Under the pieces are notes generated by a model. That model did no database searches. It saw only the letters and a program-made list of their open reading frames with translations, and had not been told where the DNA came from. A DNA stretch of 45,865 bases from Comamonadaceae bacterium (GTDB taxonomy: Bacteria; Pseudomonadota; Gammaproteobacteria; Burkholderiales; Burkholderiaceae_C), in contig CANBTZ010000002.1 of assembly GCA_947372495.1 (NCBI GenBank), positions 1-45,865 on the forward strand. The letters run 5' to 3'. Position numbers and translations under genes: made by a program. Shown here piece after piece: positions 1-8,137 of the stretch; within the stretch, counting starts at the first letter, position 1; every line of letters begins with the position of its first letter.

Positions 1-959
1 AAAAACGCCATGCTGCCAATGCCGTCGCAGGTCGGGCACGCACCCATGGGCGAGTTGAATGAGAACAGACGCGGTTCGAGCTCGCTGATGGAATAGGTGC
101 ACACCGGGCAGGAGAATTTGGCGTTGAACAGGTGTTCTTTCCCCGTGTCCATTTCGAGTGCCACGGCGCGGTGTTCTGCCAGTTGCAGCGCGGCCTCAAA
201 GCTTTCGGCCAGTCGCTGGCGCAGGGCGTCGCGGGCTTTGGCATCCTCCTCAGCGCGCACTTTGATGCGGTCAACCACCACGTCGATGTTGTGCTTCTCG
301 GTTTTCTTGAGCGTCGGCAGGTTTTCGACTTCCACCGTCTGGCCATTGATGCGAAAGCGCACATAGCCCAGCGCCTGCATCTGCTCAAACACTTTCTCGA
401 ACTCGCCTTTTTTCTCGCGGGCAATGGGTGCCAAGATCATCAGCTTGGTGTCTTCGGGCATGTCCAGCACGGCGTCCACCATCTGGCTCACGGTTTGCGC
501 TTGCAGGGGGAGGTTGTGGTCGGGGCAATAGGGCGTTCCGGCGCGGGCATACAGCAAGCGCAGGTAGTCGTGGATCTCGGTCACGGTGCCCACAGTCGAG
601 CGCGGGTTGTGGCTGGTGGCTTTTTGCTCGATGGAAATCGCAGGCGACAGGCCCTCGATCAGGTCCACATCGGGCTTGTCCATCAGCTGCAAAAACTGAC
701 GCGCATAGGCCGACAGGCTTTCCACATAGCGGCGCTGGCCTTCGGCGTACAGGGTGTCAAAAGCCAGGCTCGACTTGCCCGAGCCCGACAAGCCTGTGAT
801 CACCACCAGCTGGTTGCGAGGGATGTCGAGGTCGATGTTTTTCAGGTTGTGGGTGCGGGCACCCCGCACGCTGATGTGCGTCTGGCGCAAAGCCGTGCCC
901 AGATAACGGTCGTTTTCGGTCTCGGAGTGGGTCAGCGGGGAGTGCGGTGCAGAAGTCAC
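1..959 (-). CDS. uvrA: Excinuclease ABC subunit UvrA, N-terminal part (truncated by window edge)
   Basis: Reverse-strand translation from a GTG at 959 reads ...[62 protein letters not shown]..., the classic UvrA N-terminus with Walker A; CPVC zinc cysteines near the window edge. Confidence 0.95.
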   Translation of the reverse strand, partial: MTSAPHSPLTHSETENDRYLGTALRQTHISVRGARTHNLKNIDLDIPRNQLVVITGLSGSGKSSLAFDTLYAEGQRRYVESLSAYARQFLQLMDKPDVDLIEGLSPAISIEQKATSHNPRSTVGTVTEIHDYLRLLYARAGTPYCPDHNLPLQAQTVSQMVDAVLDMPEDTKLMILAPIAREKKGEFEKVFEQMQALGYVRFRINGQTVEVENLPTLKKTEKHNIDVVVDRIKVRAEEDAKARDALRQRLAESFEAALQLAEHRAVALEMDTGKEHLFNAKFSCPVCTYSISELEPRLFSFNSPMGACPTCDGIGSMAF

Positions 960-1062
960 AGGTGTGCTCGGTCAGCAAAACCTTTGATTATCCGGTCTGG
1001 GCCGTTTTGTCGGGCAACCTGCGCCAATCGGGGACAATGGACGCCTTACCGACAGCTGCGCT

Positions 1063-2304
1063 TTGCGTTTTTCTGTGTCCGATCCTGTTCAAGTTCACAC
1101 TGCCGCCCCTGCCAGCGCGATGACGCCGCTGGAGCGTCGTGCCAGTGCCTCGTTGGCGTCCATTTTTGCCCTGCGCATGCTGGGTTTGTTTCTGGTTTTG
1201 CCCGTATTTGCGTTGGAAGCGCGCAAATACCCGGGCGGTGACGATCCGGCCCTGCTCGGGTTGGCCATGGGCATTTATGGCCTCACGCAAGGCGTGTTGC
1301 AGCTGCCCTTTGGCATGGCCTCAGACCGCTTTGGCCGCAAGCGCGTGATCGTGCTCGGGCTGCTGATTTTTGCTGCGGGCAGTTTTTTGGCGGCATCGGC
1401 CACGGATCTGCAGGGCCTCTTGATCGGGCGCAGCCTGCAGGGCGCAGGCGCCGTGTCGGCTGCCGTGACGGCTTTGCTGGCCGATTTGACCCGCGACGAG
1501 GTGCGCACCAAGGCCATGGCCCTGGTGGGCGCCAGCATCGGTCTGATGTTTGCCGTGTCTTTGGTGCTGGCCCCCTTGCTGGCGGCAGCGGTGGGTTTGT
1601 CCGGGCTGTTTGGCATCACCGGCACGCTGGCCCTTTTGGGCGTGGCGGTGGTGATTTGGGGTGCACCACCTGCACCGGTCATGGCCAACCAAGCCCGTGG
1701 GCGTTTGGTCGATGTGCTGCGCCACCCTGGTCTGATGCGCATGAACTTTGGCGTGTTTGTGCTCCATGCCGTGCAGCTGGCCATGTGGGTGGCTGTGCCC
1801 GCCTTGCTGGTGCAAGCCGGCTTGCCCAAAGACCACCATTGGCAGGTGTATCTGCCCGCTGTGCTGGCGTCTTTTGTCTTGATGGGCGGCATGTTTGCCT
1901 TGGAGCGGCGTGGGCACCTCAAAACGGTTTTCCTGGCCTCGATTGCATTGATCGCCCTGGTGCAGCTGGGTTTGCTGGTGCAGGCCTCGGGCACGGCCCG
2001 TTTGTGGCCCTTGGCGGGCTTGATGTTTGCGTTCTTTTGCGGCTTCAACATCCTGGAGGCCTCACAGCCCAGCATGGTCTCGCGCCTGGCCCCCATACCG
2101 GTGCGTGGCGCGGCCATGGGCCTGTACAACACGCTGCAGTCGCTGGGCTTTTTTGTGGGCGGCTGGTTGGGCGGCTGGCTGGTCAAATCCTGGGGCAGCC
2201 AGGCCTTGTTCCTGTGCTGCGCCTTGGCCATGCTGATCTGGTGGCTGGTGGCATTGCCCATGCAGACCCCAGCGCGCACCCCTGCTGTGCGCCAGGACGC
2301 ATAA
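1063..2304 (+). CDS. MFS transporter (start may be the internal ATG at 1120)
   Basis: 413-aa ORF, about 12 hydrophobic segments, MFS loop motif [13 protein letters not shown]; divergent from uvrA and upstream of ssb. Confidence 0.88.
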   Translation: MRFSVSDPVQVHTAAPASAMTPLERRASASLASIFALRMLGLFLVLPVFALEARKYPGGDDPALLGLAMGIYGLTQGVLQLPFGMASDRFGRKRVIVLGLLIFAAGSFLAASATDLQGLLIGRSLQGAGAVSAAVTALLADLTRDEVRTKAMALVGASIGLMFAVSLVLAPLLAAAVGLSGLFGITGTLALLGVAVVIWGAPPAPVMANQARGRLVDVLRHPGLMRMNFGVFVLHAVQLAMWVAVPALLVQAGLPKDHHWQVYLPAVLASFVLMGGMFALERRGHLKTVFLASIALIALVQLGLLVQASGTARLWPLAGLMFAFFCGFNILEASQPSMVSRLAPIPVRGAAMGLYNTLQSLGFFVGGWLGGWLVKSWGSQALFLCCALAMLIWWLVALPMQTPARTPAVRQDA

Positions 2305-2329
2305 TTGCGGGATATCTGAGGAGTTCACC

Positions 2330-2851
2330 ATGGCATCCGTCAACAAAGTCATCATCGTCGGCAATTTGGGCCGCGACCCTGAAACCCGCTACATGCCGTC
2401 GGGCGACGCCGTGACCAACATCACAGTGGCCACCACCGACCGCTACAAGGACAAGCAGTCCGGCGAAATGAAAGAGGCCACCGAGTGGCACCGCATCAGC
2501 TTTTTTGGCAAATTGGCCGAGATCGTCGGCCAGTATCTGAAAAAAGGCTCGCAGGTTTACGTCGAAGGCAGCTTGCGCACCCGCAAATACACCGACAAAG
2601 ATGGCGTTGAGAAATTCGCCACCGAAATCCGTGCCGACACCATGCAGATGTTGGGCTCACGCCAGGGCATGGGCGGCGGCGGCGGTGGCGAAGACGGCGG
2701 CTACTCGCGCGAATCTTCGGGCGGCGGCGGTGGCGGTTATTCCCGTCCTGCAGCCCCGGCACAGCGCCCTGCAGCCGCTCCGGCAGCACGCCCAGCTGCA
2801 GCCCCCGCTCCGAGCGGTTTTGACGACATGGACGACGACATCCCGTTCTGA
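2330..2851 (+). CDS. ssb: Single-stranded DNA-binding protein
   Basis: [31 protein letters not shown]..., Gly-rich linker, acidic C-terminal tip DDMDDDIPF. Confidence 0.97.
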   Translation: MASVNKVIIVGNLGRDPETRYMPSGDAVTNITVATTDRYKDKQSGEMKEATEWHRISFFGKLAEIVGQYLKKGSQVYVEGSLRTRKYTDKDGVEKFATEIRADTMQMLGSRQGMGGGGGGEDGGYSRESSGGGGGGYSRPAAPAQRPAAAPAARPAAAPAPSGFDDMDDDIPF

Positions 2852-2873
2852 GTCAGACCTGCTCAGGCCAGCC

Positions 2874-2906
2874 AACCCGCTGATTGAAAGATCTGCGGGT
2901 TTTTTG
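2874..2906 (+). terminator. Rho-independent terminator of ssb
   Basis: AACCCGC-N14-GCGGGTT followed by TTTT, just downstream of the ssb stop. Confidence 0.8.
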
Positions 2907-2907
2907 T
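2887..2907 (+). repeat. Left copy of a 21-bp exact direct repeat AAAGATCTGCGGGTTTTTTGT
   Basis: Identical 21-mer at 14022-14042; the two copies bracket the PQQ locus. Confidence 0.85.
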
Positions 2908-3068
2908 GGCTTGGACCATAATCGGGTTTTCAGATTTGAAACTGAAACGAAGCTTTGACGCGTGTTTCAAGTGCATGCGCTGATTCGCGGCCAAGTGGAG
3001 TGACAAAGCCTAGCCTGATGGGGACGGTTTGGGCCTCGTTGGCCGGCAAGCACCTGCAGGTTGAGGAC

Positions 3069-4004
3069 TCAGTCGTTCATCAGGCTTTGCAAGCTGGGGC
3101 CGTTGGAGATGGCGGGTGAGGTAGGAGGAGACCAGCTCAGTCCTTCTTGCTGCGCCCATTGCTGCATTCGGCCATCGGCCATGCTTTGAGCGATGACTTG
3201 GTTGGTGACTTCCAGCAAACCCGAGGGGGCTGATGCCAAGGTCACGAAGCCCAGGTTCAATCCAATCGGGCGACGCACGGCCGCCAAGACAAAAGGCGTA
3301 TCGGTATGCAGCAGCTTGTAGGCGTCGTAGGTGGACGTGGGCATCAGCAAGCTGTCAACGCGACCGCTTTCAAGTGCCGTCCAAGCGTTTTCGCGTTGGG
3401 ACAAGGTGACCATTTGCTTGCGCAACACGCCTTGCCGGTAAACACTGATCAACGTTCCTGCCAATGTGCCGGTCACGGCACCCGGCCTGCGATCTTTCAG
3501 GTCTATCAACGTGTTGACGGGAGGCTGCTGGGGGCTTTGCACCACGCCGAATGTGTTGGTCTGGTAAGGCGCGCTGGCAACTAGTTCACCAAGAGCGATG
3601 AAGGGGCGATCGCGTTTGCGTTTGGCGCCGGGGTGGTCGGGCACGCGCGCATTGGGTCGCGTGGCAGGACCCAGGTCGGTTTTCAGCAAAGGAAAACCAC
3701 TGACCAAGTCGCACAAACCCAAGGACAGCAAGGCGTTGACTTCTTGCGACAGGGTGGATTCTTTTTCGAATTCGGTTTCGAAGGAGACGATTTTGAGCTC
3801 ACGGCCAGCGGCCTCGGCCACGGCTTGCGCCAAGCGGATGTCAAAACCTGTGGCCTTACCCCTGTGCACATTCGATTGCGGCGGGCTGTCTTCGCTGACG
3901 CAAACTTTCAGCGGCTCAGCCAATGCGTCGGTGCACATGCATAAGCTCAACATGGCGGGCAGCAGATGACGCCATTGCCAGCGCATGATTTTTCGGATTG
4001 ACAT
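3069..4004 (-). CDS. Periplasmic solute-binding protein of the quinoprotein-dehydrogenase-associated type (XoxJ/MxaJ-like)
   Basis: MSIRKIMRWQWRHLLPAMLSLCMCTDALAEPLKVCVSEDSPPQSNV...GFDIRLAQAVAEAAGRELKIV; signal peptide and SBP family-3-like fold; ATG at 4004 overlaps the cytochrome c stop (ATGA). The longer 412-aa ORF is an upstream artefact. Confidence 0.8.
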   Translation of the reverse strand: MSIRKIMRWQWRHLLPAMLSLCMCTDALAEPLKVCVSEDSPPQSNVHRGKATGFDIRLAQAVAEAAGRELKIVSFETEFEKESTLSQEVNALLSLGLCDLVSGFPLLKTDLGPATRPNARVPDHPGAKRKRDRPFIALGELVASAPYQTNTFGVVQSPQQPPVNTLIDLKDRRPGAVTGTLAGTLISVYRQGVLRKQMVTLSQRENAWTALESGRVDSLLMPTSTYDAYKLLHTDTPFVLAAVRRPIGLNLGFVTLASAPSGLLEVTNQVIAQSMADGRMQQWAQQEGLSWSPPTSPAISNGPSLQSLMND

Positions 4005-4336
4005 CAAAGCTCCTTGCCGCCGCGAGAGCCAACATAGGCCCACAGCAGCTTGATTTGCTCGGGAGTCAATGCCTCTTTGAACGAAGGCATATTGCCTTTG
4101 CCGTTGGTGACGGAATTGAGGAAACGGTCTTGCTGATCGACTGGAAACTTGCGCAAGTCGTAGGTGGTGGTACCCGCATTGACCATGTTGCGGCCATGAC
4201 ACTGAGCACAAGTTCGATGAAACTGTTCGCGGCCTTGGTCTACGGCGGCAGAGGTAAAGCGGGATTCGGTTTGCGCATGGGCGGCCCCATTCAGGGCCGC
4301 CACACACACCAGTACAAACTGGAGTTTCTGCATCAT
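4004..4336 (-). CDS. Small periplasmic c-type cytochrome
   Basis: 110 aa, signal peptide, single CAQCH haem motif, distal M in NMPSFKEALTPEQI. Confidence 0.88.
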   Translation of the reverse strand: MMQKLQFVLVCVAALNGAAHAQTESRFTSAAVDQGREQFHRTCAQCHGRNMVNAGTTTYDLRKFPVDQQDRFLNSVTNGKGNMPSFKEALTPEQIKLLWAYVGSRGGKEL

Positions 4337-6003
4337 CAGTTCAGGGCAAATGTCCAGACCGAACCGCCCGCTGGCACGTTGGCCATGCGTTCGTCACCCA
4401 ACAATGCCCACACGCCACCGGCGCCAGAAAGCACAGTCACGTATTGCTTGCCTTTGTGCTCCCAAGTCACAGGCAGGCCGATGATGCCCGAGCTGGTCTG
4501 GAACTCCCACAGTTTTTTGCCGTTGGTCGCATCGACGGCCATGAACTCGCCCGTGGCTGCGCCGGTGAACACCAAACCACCACCTGTAGACAGCGTACCT
4601 GCCATGCTGGGTTGGCCGGGCCAGGCCATTTGCCATTTGCTCTTGCCCGTCATGGGGTCAATGGCGCTCAGGTAACCGTGAGGTGCATCTTTGGGCATGT
4701 TCACGCCACGGAAGTTCACACCCAGATACCACTCGCCCTTTTTGTATTCAGGCTTGGCAAACTGGTAGGGCCAGCTGATGTTGAGGGTGTTGGCATAGGC
4801 CAGACCCGTGGCGGGGTTCCAGGACATGGGTGTCCAGTTTTTGCCGCCGAGCACCGATGGGAAAACTTCTTCATCACCGCCTGCACGGATGCGCTTGGTG
4901 ACTTCAGACTCAACTGGGCGTCCAGTGATCATGTCGATCTTGTCGGCCCAGTTGACCTTGACGTAGGGGTTGGCCGCCAGCAGTTTGCCGTTGGCACGGT
5001 CCAGCACATAGAAGAAACCGTTGCGGTTGGCCTGCGCCAGCACCTTGCGGGTCTTGCCCTCGATCTTCATGTCGACCAGCATGCCCACCTCGGTGGCGTC
5101 GTAGTCATAGGGGTCGTTGGGTGTGAACTGGTAGTGCCAGACCATTTCGCCAGTTTTGGGGCGAAATGCCACGACAGAGGCGATGTAGAGGTTATCTCCT
5201 TTGCGGGCTTCTGCGTTCCAGGGACCGCCGTTGCCGGTGCCCCAGTAAACCAAGTCCAGCTCGGGGTCGTAAGCGCCGGTCAGCCAGGTGGGCGCGCCGC
5301 CTTTCATGGCGGTGTCGCCAGGCCAGGTGTCTGCGCCTTTTTCATTGCCAGCTGCTGTGGTGTAGAAGCGCCAGAGTTTCTTGCCAGTGACCGGGTCCCA
5401 GCCGTCAATGAAGCCGCGTGTGCCGTACTCGCCACCTGCAATGCCGGTCATCAACACGCCATTGGCGATCAACGGGGCCGCCGTCATGGCTTGGCCTTCT
5501 TGGTAATCAGCCGCTTTGTTCTTCCACAGTTGTTTGCCGGTTTTGGCGTCAAGGGCCATCACATGGGCGTCGAGTGTGGTGCGGTAAATCTTGCCATCCA
5601 AAATAGCGGCGCCACGGTTCAAGATACCGCAGCAGGCCATCTTGAAGACGTCCTGAGGCAGTTCAATCTCGTGTTTCCACAGCTGTTTACCAGTCAGCGG
5701 GTTCAGGGCAACGGTCGTGTTGTGCGTGGTGACGTACATCACGCCGTCGTGCACGATGGGTTGGGATTCCTGACCTTGGGGGTTGTTCAGGCTGTAGGCC
5801 CACAGAGGTTGCAGTTTGCCCACGTTTTTGTTGTTGATCTGCTTGAGCGGGCTGTAGCGTTGGTTGTTGTAACCCATGCCATAAGTCAGCACGTCACCTG
5901 GGGTGGCCGCATCATTTTTGAGGGCATCGAGCCCTTGCGCTTGGGCACCTGAAAAAATCGCTGCGGCGATCAAGCCGCCGACGATCCGGCAATAAGAGGT
6001 CAT
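4336..6003 (-). CDS. PQQ-dependent methanol/ethanol-family alcohol dehydrogenase (XoxF/ExaF-like, no fused cytochrome domain)
   Basis: 555 aa, signal peptide, repeated beta-propeller W motifs (DAKTGKQLWK, DPVTGKKLWRF), vicinal Cys MACCGILNRGAA, GIAGGEYGTRGFIDGWD, YWGTGNGGPWN, NDPYDYDATEVG. Confidence 0.92.
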   Translation of the reverse strand: MTSYCRIVGGLIAAAIFSGAQAQGLDALKNDAATPGDVLTYGMGYNNQRYSPLKQINNKNVGKLQPLWAYSLNNPQGQESQPIVHDGVMYVTTHNTTVALNPLTGKQLWKHEIELPQDVFKMACCGILNRGAAILDGKIYRTTLDAHVMALDAKTGKQLWKNKAADYQEGQAMTAAPLIANGVLMTGIAGGEYGTRGFIDGWDPVTGKKLWRFYTTAAGNEKGADTWPGDTAMKGGAPTWLTGAYDPELDLVYWGTGNGGPWNAEARKGDNLYIASVVAFRPKTGEMVWHYQFTPNDPYDYDATEVGMLVDMKIEGKTRKVLAQANRNGFFYVLDRANGKLLAANPYVKVNWADKIDMITGRPVESEVTKRIRAGGDEEVFPSVLGGKNWTPMSWNPATGLAYANTLNISWPYQFAKPEYKKGEWYLGVNFRGVNMPKDAPHGYLSAIDPMTGKSKWQMAWPGQPSMAGTLSTGGGLVFTGAATGEFMAVDATNGKKLWEFQTSSGIIGLPVTWEHKGKQYVTVLSGAGGVWALLGDERMANVPAGGSVWTFALN

Positions 6004-6040
6004 GCATTGTCTCCGGTTGGGGATGTTGTTTTACAAGCCG

Positions 6041-6056
6041 TGCAACTGTCGTGCAA
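6041..6056 (-). promoter_or_regulatory. Candidate sigma-54 -24/-12 promoter for the PQQ dehydrogenase operon
   Basis: Minus strand TTGCACGACAGTTGCA against the consensus TGGCACGN4TTGCW; one mismatch, at a normally conserved -24 G; lies about 40 nt upstream of the start at 6003. Confidence 0.45.
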
Positions 6057-6118
6057 GGTGCCATCATGATTACTGGAGCAAGGTCTTTTTGCACGCCCGG
6101 GATTTCCCTGATAGGCAG

Positions 6119-6137
6119 TTGTTCTGTAATGGAACAA
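6119..6137. promoter_or_regulatory. Candidate operator/enhancer inverted repeat TTGTTC-N7-GAACAA
   Basis: Perfect 6-bp half sites in the divergent intergenic region, about 65-95 bp upstream of the sigma-54-like site. Confidence 0.45.
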
Positions 6138-6245
6138 CTTGGGTTGCGTTGTGTCATTCACAGGGTTGTATCGGTAGTTACCCGCTGGCTGTCTGGGGCG
6201 TGTGCTTGCAAACTGCGTGTTTTCTTGTTCAGGAAAGTGGTTCAG

Positions 6246-7523
6246 ATGCTCATGCGAACGACGCAGTCGCCATCTGCCAATGTGAGCCTTAGCCCGGGCC
6301 AGTTGTTTGCCAGTACGCGCAACGAGCGCATTGAACGTGCCCGGCAGCTTTTTTTCAACGAAGGCGTGCGTCCAACAGGCTTGGTTGGTGAAGCGGTGAT
6401 CCAGTCATGGCTGCGATGCGTTTCGGATCGCCAAGATGCGCGCCAAGTCTTGGCGTTCAATGCAGTCTCTTACAGCCGCATGCACGCCGCGCTGGCTCGC
6501 AACGAGGAGCTGCTGGCCGTGGCGCGGCATGAATTGCAGAGCATGGAGACGGCCCTGTCGGGTATTGAGTGCCGCGTGTTGTTGACCGACGGTCACGGGG
6601 TGATCGTGCACGGTACGCACAACCCGCTGGCCGCCCATGAACCCTTGTTGCGCCAAGCCACCCGGGTGGGCGTCAATTTGGCGGAAGCCCGCATGGGCAC
6701 CACCGCGCCGGGCATCACCACCCACTCGGGTCAAGCCTGCACGGTGAGTGGCGCCGAACACTACTTTGATTGTTTACAAACCCTAGAGTGCGCAGCCGCG
6801 CCCATCCGCAACGTGAAGGGGCAACTGGCGGCCGTGCTTGACATCACGGTGGAAGGGCGCAGCTTCAACTTCGATGCGGCCTCGATCGTTGGCGTGTACG
6901 CCACCGCCATTGAAAACCGTTTGCTGATGGCGCAATCGCGTGAGCATGTGGTTTTGCGTTTTCAGGCCAGCCCCGCGTTGTTGGCCACCCCCATGGAAGC
7001 GCTGGCGGGCATCACGGCCAGCGGCCAGGTGGCTTGGCTCAACACGGCGGCTTCTCGGTTGCTGGGGGTGCCAGCCTTTGGTGTGGGGCGTGACTTGCTG
7101 CCCCTGCTGGGCATGGAACTGACTGCGGTGCTGGCCATGATGCGCCAATCGAGTGTGGTCTCGATCCGGTTGCCCAATGGGCTGGGGGTGTGGGCTCAAG
7201 CTTCCATGCAAGGTGCGGACGGCATTGATTTTGATCATGCGAAGGCGTGGTCGTCGGCGCTTGCGCCGACGGTCTCTGCCCCAGCGCCAGCCCCGCTGGC
7301 CGCAGCGGCTGACTCAGAGGTGCTGCCCGGTCCCGATCAGGGTGACCAAGCGTCAAGCCCTGCCAGCCTGAGCGAGCATCACCAGCACTTGATTGACCGC
7401 ACGCTCGAAGAATGCAGCGGCAACATTTCTCGTGCTGCCCGGGCACTGGGCGTTTCACGCGGCTTGCTTTATCGGCACCTGCGCCAACGGCCGGGCGGTG
7501 ATCGCCTAGTGTCGTCCAGTTAG
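6246..7523 (+). CDS. AcoR-like regulator: GAF domain, PAS-like region and Fis-type HTH, without an AAA+ domain
   Basis: ERARQLFFNEGVRPTGLVGEAVIQSWLRC (AcoR N-terminus), GAF-like centre, C-terminal TLEECSGNISRAARALGVSRGLLYRHLRQ; no Walker A or GAFTGA. Start chosen at MLMRTTQ rather than 6051. Confidence 0.8.
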   Translation: MLMRTTQSPSANVSLSPGQLFASTRNERIERARQLFFNEGVRPTGLVGEAVIQSWLRCVSDRQDARQVLAFNAVSYSRMHAALARNEELLAVARHELQSMETALSGIECRVLLTDGHGVIVHGTHNPLAAHEPLLRQATRVGVNLAEARMGTTAPGITTHSGQACTVSGAEHYFDCLQTLECAAAPIRNVKGQLAAVLDITVEGRSFNFDAASIVGVYATAIENRLLMAQSREHVVLRFQASPALLATPMEALAGITASGQVAWLNTAASRLLGVPAFGVGRDLLPLLGMELTAVLAMMRQSSVVSIRLPNGLGVWAQASMQGADGIDFDHAKAWSSALAPTVSAPAPAPLAAAADSEVLPGPDQGDQASSPASLSEHHQHLIDRTLEECSGNISRAARALGVSRGLLYRHLRQRPGGDRLVSSS

Positions 7524-7602
7524 CGTGCTTACAAGGCGAAGTCGTAGGCATGGCGGCGCAGAACGACAATATGGTATTGCAATTCCTTACCCTATCGAAC
7601 GC

Positions 7603-7992
7603 ATGCTGAAATGGCTTAAATCCTGGGCGCGCCAAGTCAAGCAAGACGTGGTCGCAGTTTATTTTGCAGCGCGCGACCCGCGCACGCCGTTGCTGGCGCG
7701 TGTGTTGGCTTTGTTGGTGGCCGCTTATGCGCTCAGCCCGATTGACCTGATCCCTGATTTCATTCCTGTTGTGGGTTATCTGGACGACCTGATCATTGTC
7801 CCGCTGGGCTTGTTGGCAGTGATCCGTTTGTTGCCACCCTATGTGTTGGCCGCATCACGCGCCCGCGCAAGCGCCGAGCTGGCTCGGCCGCGCAGTCGGA
7901 TTGCTGCCGCGTGCTTTGTGCTGGCATGGCTTGCGGCGGGGGGCTGGCTGGTGCATCACGCCTGGTCTTTGGAGTGGTTCTCGGCGGGCTGA
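7603..7992 (+). CDS. YkvA/DUF1232-family membrane protein
   Basis: MLKWLKSWARQVKQDVVAVYFAARDPRTPLLARVLALLVAAYALSPIDLIPDFIPVVGYLDDLI with the diagnostic ALSPIDLIPDFIPVVGYLDD. Confidence 0.88.
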   Translation: MLKWLKSWARQVKQDVVAVYFAARDPRTPLLARVLALLVAAYALSPIDLIPDFIPVVGYLDDLIIVPLGLLAVIRLLPPYVLAASRARASAELARPRSRIAAACFVLAWLAAGGWLVHHAWSLEWFSAG

Positions 7993-8137
7993 AAACCAGC
8001 ACCCACAGACGACGGTCATCGCTGCGGACTTGGGCGGGATTTTTTCCCTGTCACAGGCGAGCCCTCTCCCCTAAAGTGATGCATCAATCAATGGCCAGTG
8101 ATCTGCTGGTCTGTAACCGTGGAAATGGCGGAGACAA

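Noticed and set aside
4005-4307. Long N-terminal extension of the binding-protein ORF
   Set aside because: Overlaps cytochrome c in another frame; a signal peptide starts naturally at MSIRKIMRW (4004).
4444-5952. 502-aa plus-strand ORF opposite the PQQ dehydrogenase
   Set aside because: Shadow frame; the minus strand has unambiguous quinoprotein motifs.
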